Position numbers and translations under genes: made by a program
In this document: positions 8,458-17,750 of the stretch, in pieces
Layout of the letters: every line of letters starts with the position of its first letter
Position numbering within the stretch: position 1 is the first letter of the stretch
Assembly: GCF_009192995.1 (NCBI RefSeq)
Contig: NZ_SDID01000004.1
Location: forward strand, 1-64,000
Length of the DNA: 64,000 nucleotides
DNA from: Sulfurimonas indica
GTDB lineage: Bacteria; Campylobacterota; Campylobacteria; Campylobacterales; Sulfurimonadaceae
Reading direction: 5' to 3'
The notes under the pieces: generated by a model
Seen by the model: only the letters and a program-made list of their open reading frames with translations
Database searches by the model: none
Told to the model about the DNA's origin: nothing

Positions 8458-10494
8458 GTGAGTAAAGTCTATTTTTCTACTTGGAAAGGTGAGTCTATAA
8501 ATAATATAGGCAAACCTGAAGAAGAGTGGGAAGAATCAGCTTATAACCTGCCGGCACAATACGACGATCATCGTGACTCTAAAGCTTTTATTGGCTGGGA
8601 CGGTGTTGCACTCTTTCATGAAGATGTGGATGTTATTCGTCTTGCTATGGAGTATGCTGCACAGTATCAAGAGTATAGTGAAGCATGTGGTAGATGTGCA
8701 CCTGGGCGTTGGGGTGGTCGTATTTTATATGACGTACTTGATAAAATCGCTCGTGGTGAAGGTGAAGTAGCTGATTTGGACCACTTGAAAGAGATTGGTA
8801 AAAGTATGCAAGTCACGTCAAAGTGTGAGATTGGTAAAACTGTACCAAATCCTATCCTTGACTTGATGACACACTTTGAAGATACATTCTTAGAGTGTAT
8901 CAATGAGAAGAAACAATCAAAACATTATGAAGAGAGTATCGGTTATATTGCAAAAATCACGGCTCCTTGTACAGATGCGTGTCCAAGCCATGTTGATATT
9001 CCTGCATATATTGAGGGTGTAAGAGACCTGCGTTTTGATGATTCTCTAGAAGCTACACGTCAGACTATGCCGCTTGCGCATGTTTGTGGTCGTGTTTGTC
9101 CACACCCATGTGAAGATGCATGTCGTAGAACAAATCTGGATGAGCCTATCTCTATTATGTCACTTAAGCGTCTTGGTGCTGACTGGGAGACGGACCATGG
9201 ATTTGACTTTTTCCATCCTATGGAGAAAAAACCGTCAATTGATAAGAAAATCGCCGTTATCGGTGCAGGTCCTGCAGGACTTACAACGGCTTACTACGCT
9301 GCTGCAGAGGGAATCGATGTAGATGTTTACGAAGAACTTCCTGTTCTTGGTGGTGAGGTAACAGTTGGTGTACCTGAGTACCGTATGCCTTGGGATAAGT
9401 ACGAAAAAGATATCGAATGTGTAAAAGATCTGGGTGTGAACTTTATCACAAACCGTAAAATCACAGCTGATGATATGCGTAAGTTTGAAAAAGAGTATGA
9501 TGCTGTTATGGTAGCTACAGGTACTCGAATCTCTAAAAAAGTTCGTTGTGAAAATGAGCGTGAAGAGATTAAGGGTTACTGGGGTGCTATTGATTTTCTT
9601 GACTGGGTAAACCTTTATGAGAAGTTTGATATAAAAACGCCAAAATCAGTACAAGAGCAGCAGATGCTAAGCCAAGACTTTGTTGACTTGACTGGTAAAA
9701 CAGTTGTCTGTGTTGGTGGTGGATTTACTTCGATGGACGTTGTCCGTTGTGCGATTCGTGCCAATGCGAAAAAAGTCTATATGGTTTATCGTCGTGACGA
9801 GAAGACAATTATTCGTAATACAACCTATGAAGAGTATCATGAAGCTGTAGAAGAAGGTGTAGAATTTCTTTTCCACTCTGCGGTAAATAAGATTACAACG
9901 GATGAAAATGATATCTTGCGTGAGCTTTTAATCGACAAATTTGAACTTGTACCTGATCCTGACGGTGGACGTCCACAGTTGGTGAAAATCGAGGGTGAGT
10001 CATATACGATTGAAGCAGACTACTTGATTCCTGCTGTTTCTCAGTCAGCTGATTTAGACCTGCTTCCTGAAGAGTGGGAAATCGAGAAGACATCATGGGC
10101 TACTATCAAGACAAACGGGAAAGACTATATGACCTCACGCAAGGGTATCTTTGCTTCTGGTGACTGTGAATATGGTCCGATGACGATTGTAAATGCAGTT
10201 GGCCAGGCAAAACGTGCAGCTTCTGTAATGTCCCGTTATGTTCAAACAGGTGAGATTACGCTTACTGATGAAGAGATTATGGAAGATCACTTGGCAAAAC
10301 TGAAAGTCTATGACAAGAAAGAGAAAGTTACAGGTTGGCTTCCGGGTCTTCCGCGTGAGCACTCTGCAGTTTTAACTGTTAATGAGCGTAAAGACAACAA
10401 CAAAGAAGTAAATCTTGGTTTCACACAAGAGCAGGCTTTAGCTGAAGCAGAGCGATGTATGCGTTGTTATTATATCGCTATGGTTCAGGCCTAG
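8458..10494 (+). CDS. NuoF-position FAD oxidoreductase: NuoF iron-sulfur domain fused to GltD-like module, 678 aa
   Basis: GTG start, with AGGG 7 bases upstream. Residues 60-150 resemble the C-terminal iron-sulfur domain of NuoF (EACGRCAPGRWGG, then TSKCEIG): C77, C80 and C123 are present, but the third ligand of the C-x2-C-x2-C motif is Gly83. Residues 165-250 form a GltD-type domain with two cysteine groups (APCTDACPSHVDIP; HVCGRVCPHPCEDAC) for [4Fe-4S] clusters. The rest is a two-dinucleotide flavoprotein: IGAGPAG at 268-274 for FAD, VGGGFTSMD near 419-427 for the second nucleotide, and FASGDC near the end. The FMN/NADH-binding domain of NuoF is absent. It probably feeds electrons to NuoG from NAD(P)H or another donor. 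Confidence 0.85.
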   Translation: MSKVYFSTWKGESINNIGKPEEEWEESAYNLPAQYDDHRDSKAFIGWDGVALFHEDVDVIRLAMEYAAQYQEYSEACGRCAPGRWGGRILYDVLDKIARGEGEVADLDHLKEIGKSMQVTSKCEIGKTVPNPILDLMTHFEDTFLECINEKKQSKHYEESIGYIAKITAPCTDACPSHVDIPAYIEGVRDLRFDDSLEATRQTMPLAHVCGRVCPHPCEDACRRTNLDEPISIMSLKRLGADWETDHGFDFFHPMEKKPSIDKKIAVIGAGPAGLTTAYYAAAEGIDVDVYEELPVLGGEVTVGVPEYRMPWDKYEKDIECVKDLGVNFITNRKITADDMRKFEKEYDAVMVATGTRISKKVRCENEREEIKGYWGAIDFLDWVNLYEKFDIKTPKSVQEQQMLSQDFVDLTGKTVVCVGGGFTSMDVVRCAIRANAKKVYMVYRRDEKTIIRNTTYEEYHEAVEEGVEFLFHSAVNKITTDENDILRELLIDKFELVPDPDGGRPQLVKIEGESYTIEADYLIPAVSQSADLDLLPEEWEIEKTSWATIKTNGKDYMTSRKGIFASGDCEYGPMTIVNAVGQAKRAASVMSRYVQTGEITLTDEEIMEDHLAKLKVYDKKEKVTGWLPGLPREHSAVLTVNERKDNNKEVNLGFTQEQALAEAERCMRCYYIAMVQA

Positions 10495-10503
10495 GAGTTG
10501 ATG

Positions 10504-12747
10504 ATGAGTAATACAATTAACTTTACAATAGATGGCAAAAACGTAACAGCGAACAAAGGTGAGACAATCCTTCAAGCTGCACGCAAAAACGGTGTCTATA
10601 TTCCAACAATGTGTTATATCTCAAAGACTTCTCCATGTGCATCTTGTCGGATCTGTTCCGTAGAGGTTGAGGGTGTTGATGGATTTATTCTATCATGTAA
10701 TACACCACCGACTGAAGGCATTGCAGTAAAGACAAACTCTCATGAGCTTGAGCGTGAACGTCAAAACATTATGAAGCTTTATGATGTAAATCACCCTTTA
10801 GAGTGTGGTGTATGTGACAAGTCTGGTGAGTGTGACCTGCAAAACATGACGTTGGAGTTTGGTGTCACGCAACAGGAGTTCTCTGCAAAAGATCAGCTCC
10901 GCAGTGTAAAAGACTGGGGACTTATCAATTATGACCCTGCACTTTGTATCATGTGTGAGAAGTGTGTGCATGTTTGTAATGAAGTAATCGGTGATGATGC
11001 AATTGAAGTGAAATTTGGTGGATATAGCTCAACTATCATTCCAAAAGATTCCGATACACTTGATTGTACTTTCTGTGGTGAATGTATTGCAGTTTGTCCG
11101 GTCGGTGCACTTGTAAGCAGTGATTTCAAATACACTGCAAATGCATGGGAACTATCACGTGTTCCATCAACGTGTGCACACTGCTCAGCTGGGTGTCCAC
11201 TAGAGTATGAGACACGTCACTCTGGTATCAATGGTGATGATTCAATTTACAGAGTAAAAAATAATTTTGAATTTGCATCACTCTGTGGAGCTGGACGTTT
11301 TGGATTTGATTTTGATGTACAAGCTGAAAAAGATGAAACAAGATTCACAGCAGCATTAGAAGCAATTCAAAATGCAAGTGCCATCCGTTTTTCATCAATA
11401 ATTACAAATGAAGAGGCGCTGATTTTACAAAAAATGAAAGAGAAGCTTGGTCTGAAACTTTTTAATGAAGATGCAAGACTCTATGCTCACTTTATGAAAG
11501 CTTATGCATCTGTAAGTGGAAAACTTCACGCAAGTGCAAACCTTGAAGCGATCAAACAGGCTGATGCTATCGTTATAGTAGGAACAAGAGTCGCAACAGA
11601 CAATCCTGGTGTTCGTTATGCTTTAACTACTGCAGCACGTCATAACGGTGCAAAAATCGTCTATGCACATCCTATGGAAGATGCATTGATGAAAAACACT
11701 GCAACACAGTTTATGAAGTATGAAGTAGGAACGGAAGAGGGTGTAATGGCTCTTCTTGCAAATGAACTTCTAAAAAATGCAGACCTTGATGATACAACAA
11801 AAGCCTTCTTGGATGACCTTGATTTAGGATATCTTGAAGCAGAAAGCAACGTAGGTGATGATGAGCTCTCTTTTATGAGTAAGTCGTTTATGCGTGCCGA
11901 GAAAAAAGTACTTGTAATTGGTGCTGATATGTTTGCTCACGCAAGGGCCCAAAACATTGCCAAACTCGCAGCGACAATTGAAAAATATACAGACTTCTCA
12001 CTGCTTGTTGTACCAAATGAGGTGAACACTGTAGGTGCTTCACTTATCTGTGATTTAGACGTTGATGAAGATTTAAGCAGTGTTGTTGGGTATAACGCTC
12101 ATGGAGAGTATATAATTGCAGCCGACGAAAATGCAGACTTAATCGTTCCAGCACTCAACCAGCAAGAGGGAACTGTTGTCAGTATTGATAATCAGGTGCT
12201 ACCGTTAAATGCTGCACTTGGCTTTGATGGGTACGAGCTTAATGATATAGCATCTGCATTTGATATTGAAGCTGAGAATACGATTGATTATACAAAAGAG
12301 CTACCACAGTCTGCTGGCTTTAAAGGAGTAGAGTTTGATTCACTGGAGAACTTCTTAGGGGAGTTTGGTGAAGATGAGCGTGGTTATCAGCTTGAGAGTG
12401 TAGAGTGTGTAATGGATGGTGAACTTGAAGAGGTAGCGGAACTTCCGGAGTATAACGGAACAGTTGTCTATCAGGCAAATCCTGTATTACAGTTTAACAG
12501 CTTTACAAACAAAACGAAGCAGTTGGAACGTGACACAACTCTAAGAGGCTCTGCACAGTTTGCAGCAGCAGCGAAGATTAGTGATGGCGATGAGGTAGAG
12601 ATTAGTTTAGGAGATTCGATACAAAGAAGAGTCTTTAAACTAGATGATGAGTTAAAAGGAACAATTGCACTTAACCCTACGTTTGATAGCGGTTATGATT
12701 ATGGCAGTTATAGATTTCTTAAATCCAAAATAGTGAGAGTAATGTAA
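10504..12747 (+). CDS. nuoG1: NADH-quinone oxidoreductase subunit G, first copy, 747 aa
   Basis: The start is taken at the second ATG of TTGATGATG, 6 bases after AGGAG. The iron-sulfur part is complete: C37-x10-C48-x2-C51-x13-C65 for a [2Fe-2S] cluster, HPLECGVCDKSGEC for the His/Cys-ligated cluster, CIMCEKCVHVC and CTFCGECIAVCP for two ferredoxin-like motifs, and CAHCSAGC followed by LCGAGRFGF, matching the extra N7-type cluster of some NuoG proteins. The remaining 480 residues are a shortened molybdopterin-oxidoreductase-like domain. A second nuoG follows with a one-base overlap. Confidence 0.93.
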   Translation: MSNTINFTIDGKNVTANKGETILQAARKNGVYIPTMCYISKTSPCASCRICSVEVEGVDGFILSCNTPPTEGIAVKTNSHELERERQNIMKLYDVNHPLECGVCDKSGECDLQNMTLEFGVTQQEFSAKDQLRSVKDWGLINYDPALCIMCEKCVHVCNEVIGDDAIEVKFGGYSSTIIPKDSDTLDCTFCGECIAVCPVGALVSSDFKYTANAWELSRVPSTCAHCSAGCPLEYETRHSGINGDDSIYRVKNNFEFASLCGAGRFGFDFDVQAEKDETRFTAALEAIQNASAIRFSSIITNEEALILQKMKEKLGLKLFNEDARLYAHFMKAYASVSGKLHASANLEAIKQADAIVIVGTRVATDNPGVRYALTTAARHNGAKIVYAHPMEDALMKNTATQFMKYEVGTEEGVMALLANELLKNADLDDTTKAFLDDLDLGYLEAESNVGDDELSFMSKSFMRAEKKVLVIGADMFAHARAQNIAKLAATIEKYTDFSLLVVPNEVNTVGASLICDLDVDEDLSSVVGYNAHGEYIIAADENADLIVPALNQQEGTVVSIDNQVLPLNAALGFDGYELNDIASAFDIEAENTIDYTKELPQSAGFKGVEFDSLENFLGEFGEDERGYQLESVECVMDGELEEVAELPEYNGTVVYQANPVLQFNSFTNKTKQLERDTTLRGSAQFAAAAKISDGDEVEISLGDSIQRRVFKLDDELKGTIALNPTFDSGYDYGSYRFLKSKIVRVM

Positions 12748-15233
12748 TGAGTAAAATAGTCATAAACATTGATGGAAAAGAGATTGAGACGCAAGAGGGA
12801 GAGTATCTTTTAAATGCTGCCCGTGCGAACGATATCTTCATTCCTGCAATATGTTATTTAACGCGTTGTAGTCCAACTCTTGCATGTCGTATATGTCTTG
12901 TTGAAGCAGATGGTAAGCAGGTTTACGCTTGTAATGCCAAAGCAAAAGACGGAATGAACATTACTACAAGCACAGAGAATATTGAAAAAGAGCGTCGCGC
13001 TATTATGGAAGTTTACGATGTAAACCATCCACTGCAGTGTGGTGTTTGTGACCAATCAGGAGAGTGTGAGCTTCAAAACTATACACTTGAAATTGGTGTA
13101 GATTCACAAAGTTATGCAATCAAAGATGTAGATAGAAGTAGCCATGACTGGGGACATCTTCACTACGATCCGGGTCTCTGTATCGTTTGTGAGCGCTGTG
13201 TAACTGCATGTAAAGATATGATTGGTGATAATTCACTCAAGACTATTCCTCGTGGTGCAGATGCAATCGATGCTGAGTTCAAAGAGAGTATGCCAAAAGA
13301 TGCTTATGCAATGTGGAATAAACTCAACAAATCAGTAATCGGTCTTACAAATGGAACAGATGTTCTTGACTGTACATCATGTGGTGAATGTGCTGCAGTT
13401 TGTCCGGTTGGTGCACTTGTAGATACGCATTTTATGTATAAATCAAATGCATGGGAGCTTAAGCAGATTCCTGCAACATGTGGACACTGTTCTGCAGGTT
13501 GTCAGATCTCTTATGATGTGAAGCATACAAGCATTGAAAATCCGGAAGATAAGATTTACCGTGTAATGAATGAGTGGAACTATGTTTCACTTTGTGGTGC
13601 GGGACGTTACGGATTTGATTATCAAAATGCAGATGCTGTAAAAGATGAAGTAGCATTTAACGCAGCACTAGAAGCATTCAAAAAAGCTGACACGATTGCA
13701 TTCACTTCTACTATTACAAATGAAGAAGCGCTTTTACTGCAAAAGATGAAAGAGAAGTTTGGATACAAACTTATCAACCCTGAAGCAAAAGCATTCCAGA
13801 CTTTTATGAAAGATTACTCTGAGATTAGTGGTACAAAACTTTACAGTTCTGACTTAGAGCGTGTACATACGACTAACTTTATCGTATCAATCGGATCAGC
13901 ATTAAAAACTGATAATCCAAATGCTCGTTATGCTCTTAATAACTCTCTTACAGTAAGCAAGGGTGCAGGAATCTATTTCCATCCGGTAGCCGATCCGATT
14001 ATTGAAGGTCTTGGTAAAGGAATCATGACTGTAACACATGCTCCACTGCAAGAAGAGATAGCACTTTATCTATTACTTGACCTGTTTGGTGATAAAGAAC
14101 AGATGCCATCTAAAATCAGTGAATATTTAGCATCATTTCACTCTGAAAAAACAATTACAGTAACTGAAGTAGTTAAAGAGAAAGTTGTTGAAATCGTTAA
14201 AGAAGTGAAAGTGAATGAAGAGACGGGTGAAGAGGAAGAGATTGAAGTAGAAAAATCTAAAATGGTCTCTAAAAAAGTTGAAAAAGAGGTTGTTGTTGAT
14301 GATAACAAACTTTTAGAGCTTTTAGGTGCAGATGATAAATTTATGGAGACTCTAGAGAAAAACCTTAAGAAAAAAGAGACTTTTGCTCTTATGGTTGGAC
14401 CGGATCTCTATACACATCCAAAATCAAAAAACCTTGCACGTTTAGTTGCACTTGTTGAAAAATACACGAAATTTGAACTTGTAATGATCCCATCTCTTAC
14501 AAATACACTAGGTGTAAGCCTGATTTGTGAGCTTGATGATGATAAAGGTTCTTATACTGTTGGTTACAACACGGATGGAGACTTTGTACTTTCAGCTCTT
14601 GGTGATGGTGATTTAGACATGCCGGCAATGAACCAGCAAGAGGGAACATTAACATCTGTTAATAAGCGTGTAAACCCTACAAATGCAGCGATTGGTTATA
14701 ACGGTTATGAGCTCAATGATATTGCAAATGCGCTTGGCTTTGAAGCTGAGAATGTTATTGACTATACAGTAGAACTTCCAACGGCTGTTGGATTTAAGCA
14801 CGAGGAGTTTGACAACCTACCAAATCATTATGAAAATGATGGTACTGAGATGCGCGGTTATGTGTTAGAAAATGTAGCAGTTACACTATCTGGTGATGAA
14901 AGTGTAGATAAATTCAGCGATGACAAGCTTGAAGGTAGTATAATCTACTTAGCTAATCCTGTGAGACAGTTCACTCCATTTACACATAAAACGACTGAAC
15001 TTGATGAGGTAAGCGGTATCTATATGAGTGAGGAATTCTTGTCAAATTCTGACTTCAATGAAGGTGATACTGTGAAAATTACAACTGACAATGGTGAATT
15101 AACTGCAAATGTAGTCAGTGATAACAAAATAAAAGGTTCAATTGTAGTTCTGCCTACTTTTGATAAAAATCTAAATTCAGAGGCTCTCTTTAGCGGATAT
15201 CGCTTTAGTACAGCTTCGATAGAAAAGGTGTAA
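12747..15233 (+). CDS. nuoG2: NADH-quinone oxidoreductase subunit G, second copy, 828 aa
   Basis: A paralogue of the preceding gene with the same order of motifs: C36-x10-C47-x2-C50-x11-C62, HPLQCGVCDQSGEC, CIVCERCVTAC, CTSCGECAAVCP, and CGHCSAGC with LCGAGRYGF. It therefore appears able to bind the full cluster set, including the N7 type. It differs by an insertion of about 30 residues between the two ferredoxin motifs and by a strongly charged segment near residues 465-520, rich in Val/Glu/Lys and probably helical. Later blocks shared with the first copy (NQQEGT; GYNGYELNDIA) show common descent. Start TAATG, overlapping the first copy. Confidence 0.92.
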   Translation: MSKIVINIDGKEIETQEGEYLLNAARANDIFIPAICYLTRCSPTLACRICLVEADGKQVYACNAKAKDGMNITTSTENIEKERRAIMEVYDVNHPLQCGVCDQSGECELQNYTLEIGVDSQSYAIKDVDRSSHDWGHLHYDPGLCIVCERCVTACKDMIGDNSLKTIPRGADAIDAEFKESMPKDAYAMWNKLNKSVIGLTNGTDVLDCTSCGECAAVCPVGALVDTHFMYKSNAWELKQIPATCGHCSAGCQISYDVKHTSIENPEDKIYRVMNEWNYVSLCGAGRYGFDYQNADAVKDEVAFNAALEAFKKADTIAFTSTITNEEALLLQKMKEKFGYKLINPEAKAFQTFMKDYSEISGTKLYSSDLERVHTTNFIVSIGSALKTDNPNARYALNNSLTVSKGAGIYFHPVADPIIEGLGKGIMTVTHAPLQEEIALYLLLDLFGDKEQMPSKISEYLASFHSEKTITVTEVVKEKVVEIVKEVKVNEETGEEEEIEVEKSKMVSKKVEKEVVVDDNKLLELLGADDKFMETLEKNLKKKETFALMVGPDLYTHPKSKNLARLVALVEKYTKFELVMIPSLTNTLGVSLICELDDDKGSYTVGYNTDGDFVLSALGDGDLDMPAMNQQEGTLTSVNKRVNPTNAAIGYNGYELNDIANALGFEAENVIDYTVELPTAVGFKHEEFDNLPNHYENDGTEMRGYVLENVAVTLSGDESVDKFSDDKLEGSIIYLANPVRQFTPFTHKTTELDEVSGIYMSEEFLSNSDFNEGDTVKITTDNGELTANVVSDNKIKGSIVVLPTFDKNLNSEALFSGYRFSTASIEKV

Positions 15234-15236
15234 TAT

Positions 15237-16226
15237 ATGGACAGTGCATATTTAATTGAAACGATAATCAAAGTCGTTGTAATTCTACTTATATTTTCAG
15301 CTTTAGCTGGTATTGGTACATATTTTGAGCGTAAGGTTCTTGCATTTATGCAACGCCGTTTAGGACCAATGAATGTTGGACCGTACGGACTTTTGCAAGT
15401 TGCAGCAGATGGTATCAAACTCTTTACAAAAGAGGATATTATCCCTACGAATGTAGTTGGTCCTATCTTTAAGATTGCACCTGTAATTACTGCAGCTACA
15501 GCATTTATGGCTGCAGCGGCAATTCCTTTCTTACCACCATTTGAGATTTTTGGATATGAAGTACATCCAATCGTAGCAGATGTGAACATTGGTATTTTAT
15601 ATGTTTTAGGTGTGATGGCAGTAGGGCTTTATGGTCCGCTTCTTGGTGGTATGGCATCGGCAAATAAGTTCTCTTTACTTTCAGCTGCGCGTACCGCTGC
15701 AGTATTTATCTCATATGAGGTTGTAACAGGGCTTTCACTGCTTGCTCCTATTATGATGGTAGGTTCATTATCACTTATTGATTTCAATGAGTACCAAGCT
15801 GGTGGTATCGGTGATTGGATTGTATGGTCACAGCCTGTAGCATTTATTCTTTTCTGGATTGCTGCTTTTGCTGAAACTGGTCGTACACCATTCCACTTGA
15901 TTGCAAATGACCACGAGATTATTGATGGTTTTGGTACTGAGTACTCTGGTATGAGATGGGGTCTTTTCTTCATCGGAGAGTACGCAAACATGTTCTTTAT
16001 CTCATTTGTAATTCCTTTAATCTTCTTGGGTGGTTACGGTGATGGCTCATTACTTGGAGCACTTGGTCTTCTTGGAAAAATGTCGTTCTTCTTCTTTTTC
16101 TTCTTATGGACAAGAGCTGCATGGCCAGATGTGAGACCTGACCAGTTAATGTGGTTATGTTGGAAAGTACTTATGCCAATAGCGGTGATTAATGTTGTAA
16201 TCACTGGCTTTGTGATGATGTTTTAA
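15237..16226 (+). CDS. nuoH: NADH-quinone oxidoreductase subunit H
   Basis: A 329-residue membrane subunit with about eight hydrophobic helices that forms much of the quinone channel. Family blocks are ERKVLAFMQRRLGPMNVGPY in the first loop, with its charged residues, and AAFAETGRTPFHLIANDHE followed by EYSGMRWGLFFIGEYANM. Length is normal. The gene starts 3 bases after nuoG2. Confidence 0.97.
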   Translation: MDSAYLIETIIKVVVILLIFSALAGIGTYFERKVLAFMQRRLGPMNVGPYGLLQVAADGIKLFTKEDIIPTNVVGPIFKIAPVITAATAFMAAAAIPFLPPFEIFGYEVHPIVADVNIGILYVLGVMAVGLYGPLLGGMASANKFSLLSAARTAAVFISYEVVTGLSLLAPIMMVGSLSLIDFNEYQAGGIGDWIVWSQPVAFILFWIAAFAETGRTPFHLIANDHEIIDGFGTEYSGMRWGLFFIGEYANMFFISFVIPLIFLGGYGDGSLLGALGLLGKMSFFFFFFLWTRAAWPDVRPDQLMWLCWKVLMPIAVINVVITGFVMMF

Positions 16227-16236
16227 GGGGATATGA

Positions 16237-16854
16237 ATGAGTTTAGAAGCATTTAACAATAGAAATGTAGCAGAAGGTGATTACTTTCTCGTTGACATAG
16301 AGGACTATCCGACAACAGGTTGGGATAAGTTCAAGCGTGTAGTAAAGAGAACTTTCAAAGGGGAGCTCTTTGTAGGTCTTTGGGTAGTAATGCGTGAGAT
16401 GATTCGTTTTGATATCCATACAGTTCAATATCCTCAAGAGAAGATGCCGATCGGTCCGAGATACCGTGCAGTACACCAGATGAAAAGACTTTGGGAATCT
16501 GATACTGAGCGATGTATCGGTTGTGGTCTTTGTGAAAAGATCTGTATCTCTGATTGTATCAGAATGGATACTCGCATCGATGAGAACTCTCGTAAAGAGG
16601 TTACAGAGTATACAATCAATCTTGGTCGTTGTATCTTCTGTGGATATTGTGCAGAGGTTTGTCCTGAACTTGCAATTACACACGGTGGTGAGTATGAGAA
16701 TGCAAGTGAGCAGAGAGAGCACTTCATTATGTATGAAGATATGTTAACACCGATTGACAAGATGAAAGCTGGTAAGCAGCTTGAATTCGAAGGTTTTGGT
16801 GCGATTACACCACATGAAGACGAGCGTGTTAAGAAAACACCTCTAGCATATTAA
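16237..16854 (+). CDS. nuoI: NADH-quinone oxidoreductase subunit I
   Basis: A 205-residue peripheral-arm protein with two [4Fe-4S] motifs, CIGCGLCEKICISDC and CIFCGYCAEVCPELAI, which are clusters N6a and N6b and pass electrons from NuoG to NuoB. An N-terminal amphipathic stretch (residues 15-55) lies where the family contacts the membrane. A GGGGA ribosome binding site precedes the ATG, 10 bases after nuoH. Confidence 0.96.
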   Translation: MSLEAFNNRNVAEGDYFLVDIEDYPTTGWDKFKRVVKRTFKGELFVGLWVVMREMIRFDIHTVQYPQEKMPIGPRYRAVHQMKRLWESDTERCIGCGLCEKICISDCIRMDTRIDENSRKEVTEYTINLGRCIFCGYCAEVCPELAITHGGEYENASEQREHFIMYEDMLTPIDKMKAGKQLEFEGFGAITPHEDERVKKTPLAY

Positions 16855-16866
16855 GGAGTATGGATT

Positions 16867-17442
16867 ATGTTTGAAGCAGTAGCGTTTTACTTGTTTGCAT
16901 TTTTAACGATAGCGATGTTTTTTATAACAGTGACTACATCGCAAGCGTTATATGCATTAACTGCATTGGCAGCGGGAATGATTTTTATATCGGCATTTTT
17001 CTTTATCCTTGGTGCTGATTTTTTAGGTGCGATACAGATTATCGTCTATACAGGTGCTGTAATGGCTCTTTATGCCTTTGGTATGATGTTCTTTGATACG
17101 ACACGTGAGGTTAAAGAGAAGAAAGGAAACAAATACATTATTGTTGGACTTTCAACTCTTGCAGCAGTTTTAATTGTTGTGATTTTCGCAGCTCCTATGG
17201 TAAGTGAAAATATTGTAGCACTTTATCCTGTGATTGAAGGTGTTGGAAATACACAGCTTGTAGGTGTGATTCTTTTTACAAAATACCTTATTCCATTTGA
17301 AGTTGCAGCGATTATGCTACTTGTAGCAATGGTTGCGGGAATTGTACTGGCTGGTAAGAAAATGGATCTCTCTCTTACACTTATGAGTGCTGAAGAAATC
17401 GAAGAGATTAAAAAAGAAAAAAATAAAAAGGTGCTTTCATGA
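16867..17442 (+). CDS. nuoJ: NADH-quinone oxidoreductase subunit J
   Basis: A 191-residue membrane protein with five hydrophobic helices. The third helix carries the conserved GAIQIIVYTGAVMALYAFG block with the pi-bulge region that couples quinone chemistry to proton movement. The tail is very lysine/glutamate rich (IEEIKKEKNKK). Its TGA overlaps the nuoK start. Confidence 0.95.
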   Translation: MFEAVAFYLFAFLTIAMFFITVTTSQALYALTALAAGMIFISAFFFILGADFLGAIQIIVYTGAVMALYAFGMMFFDTTREVKEKKGNKYIIVGLSTLAAVLIVVIFAAPMVSENIVALYPVIEGVGNTQLVGVILFTKYLIPFEVAAIMLLVAMVAGIVLAGKKMDLSLTLMSAEEIEEIKKEKNKKVLS

Positions 17443-17747
17443 TGGAAATAGGTTTAAATCATTATCTTGTTCTATCTACGATCCTGTTTGCAATAGGTCT
17501 TGTAGGTGTAATGAAGAGAAAGAACTTACTTTTATTGTTTTTCGCAACTGAGATTTTACTAAACTCTGTAAATATCGCTTTTGCTGCGATTTCACACTAT
17601 TATGGTGACTTAACTGGTCAAATGTTTGCATTTTTCGTAATTGCAATCGCTGCTTCAGAAGTTGCTGTAGGACTTGGTCTGTTAATTGTATGGTATAAAC
17701 GTCATGGAAATATCGACCTAGAAACTATGACAAGTATGAGAGGATAA
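17439..17747 (+). CDS. nuoK: NADH-quinone oxidoreductase subunit K
   Basis: A 102-residue, three-helix membrane protein of MnhC-like type. The buried glutamates used in proton transfer are visible in FFATEILLNSVNIAF and AIAASEVAVGLGL. Either the ATG at 17439 or the adjacent one at 17442 could start it, since AAAAGGTG at 17427-17433 is 5 or 8 bases away. Length is typical. Confidence 0.95.
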   Translation: MMEIGLNHYLVLSTILFAIGLVGVMKRKNLLLLFFATEILLNSVNIAFAAISHYYGDLTGQMFAFFVIAIAASEVAVGLGLLIVWYKRHGNIDLETMTSMRG

Positions 17748-17750
17748 GCT

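Noticed and set aside
15020-15589. 189-codon open frame on the minus strand across the nuoG2/nuoH junction
   Set aside because: It is antisense to two conserved subunits and resembles no protein; long antisense frames are expected from the codon bias here.
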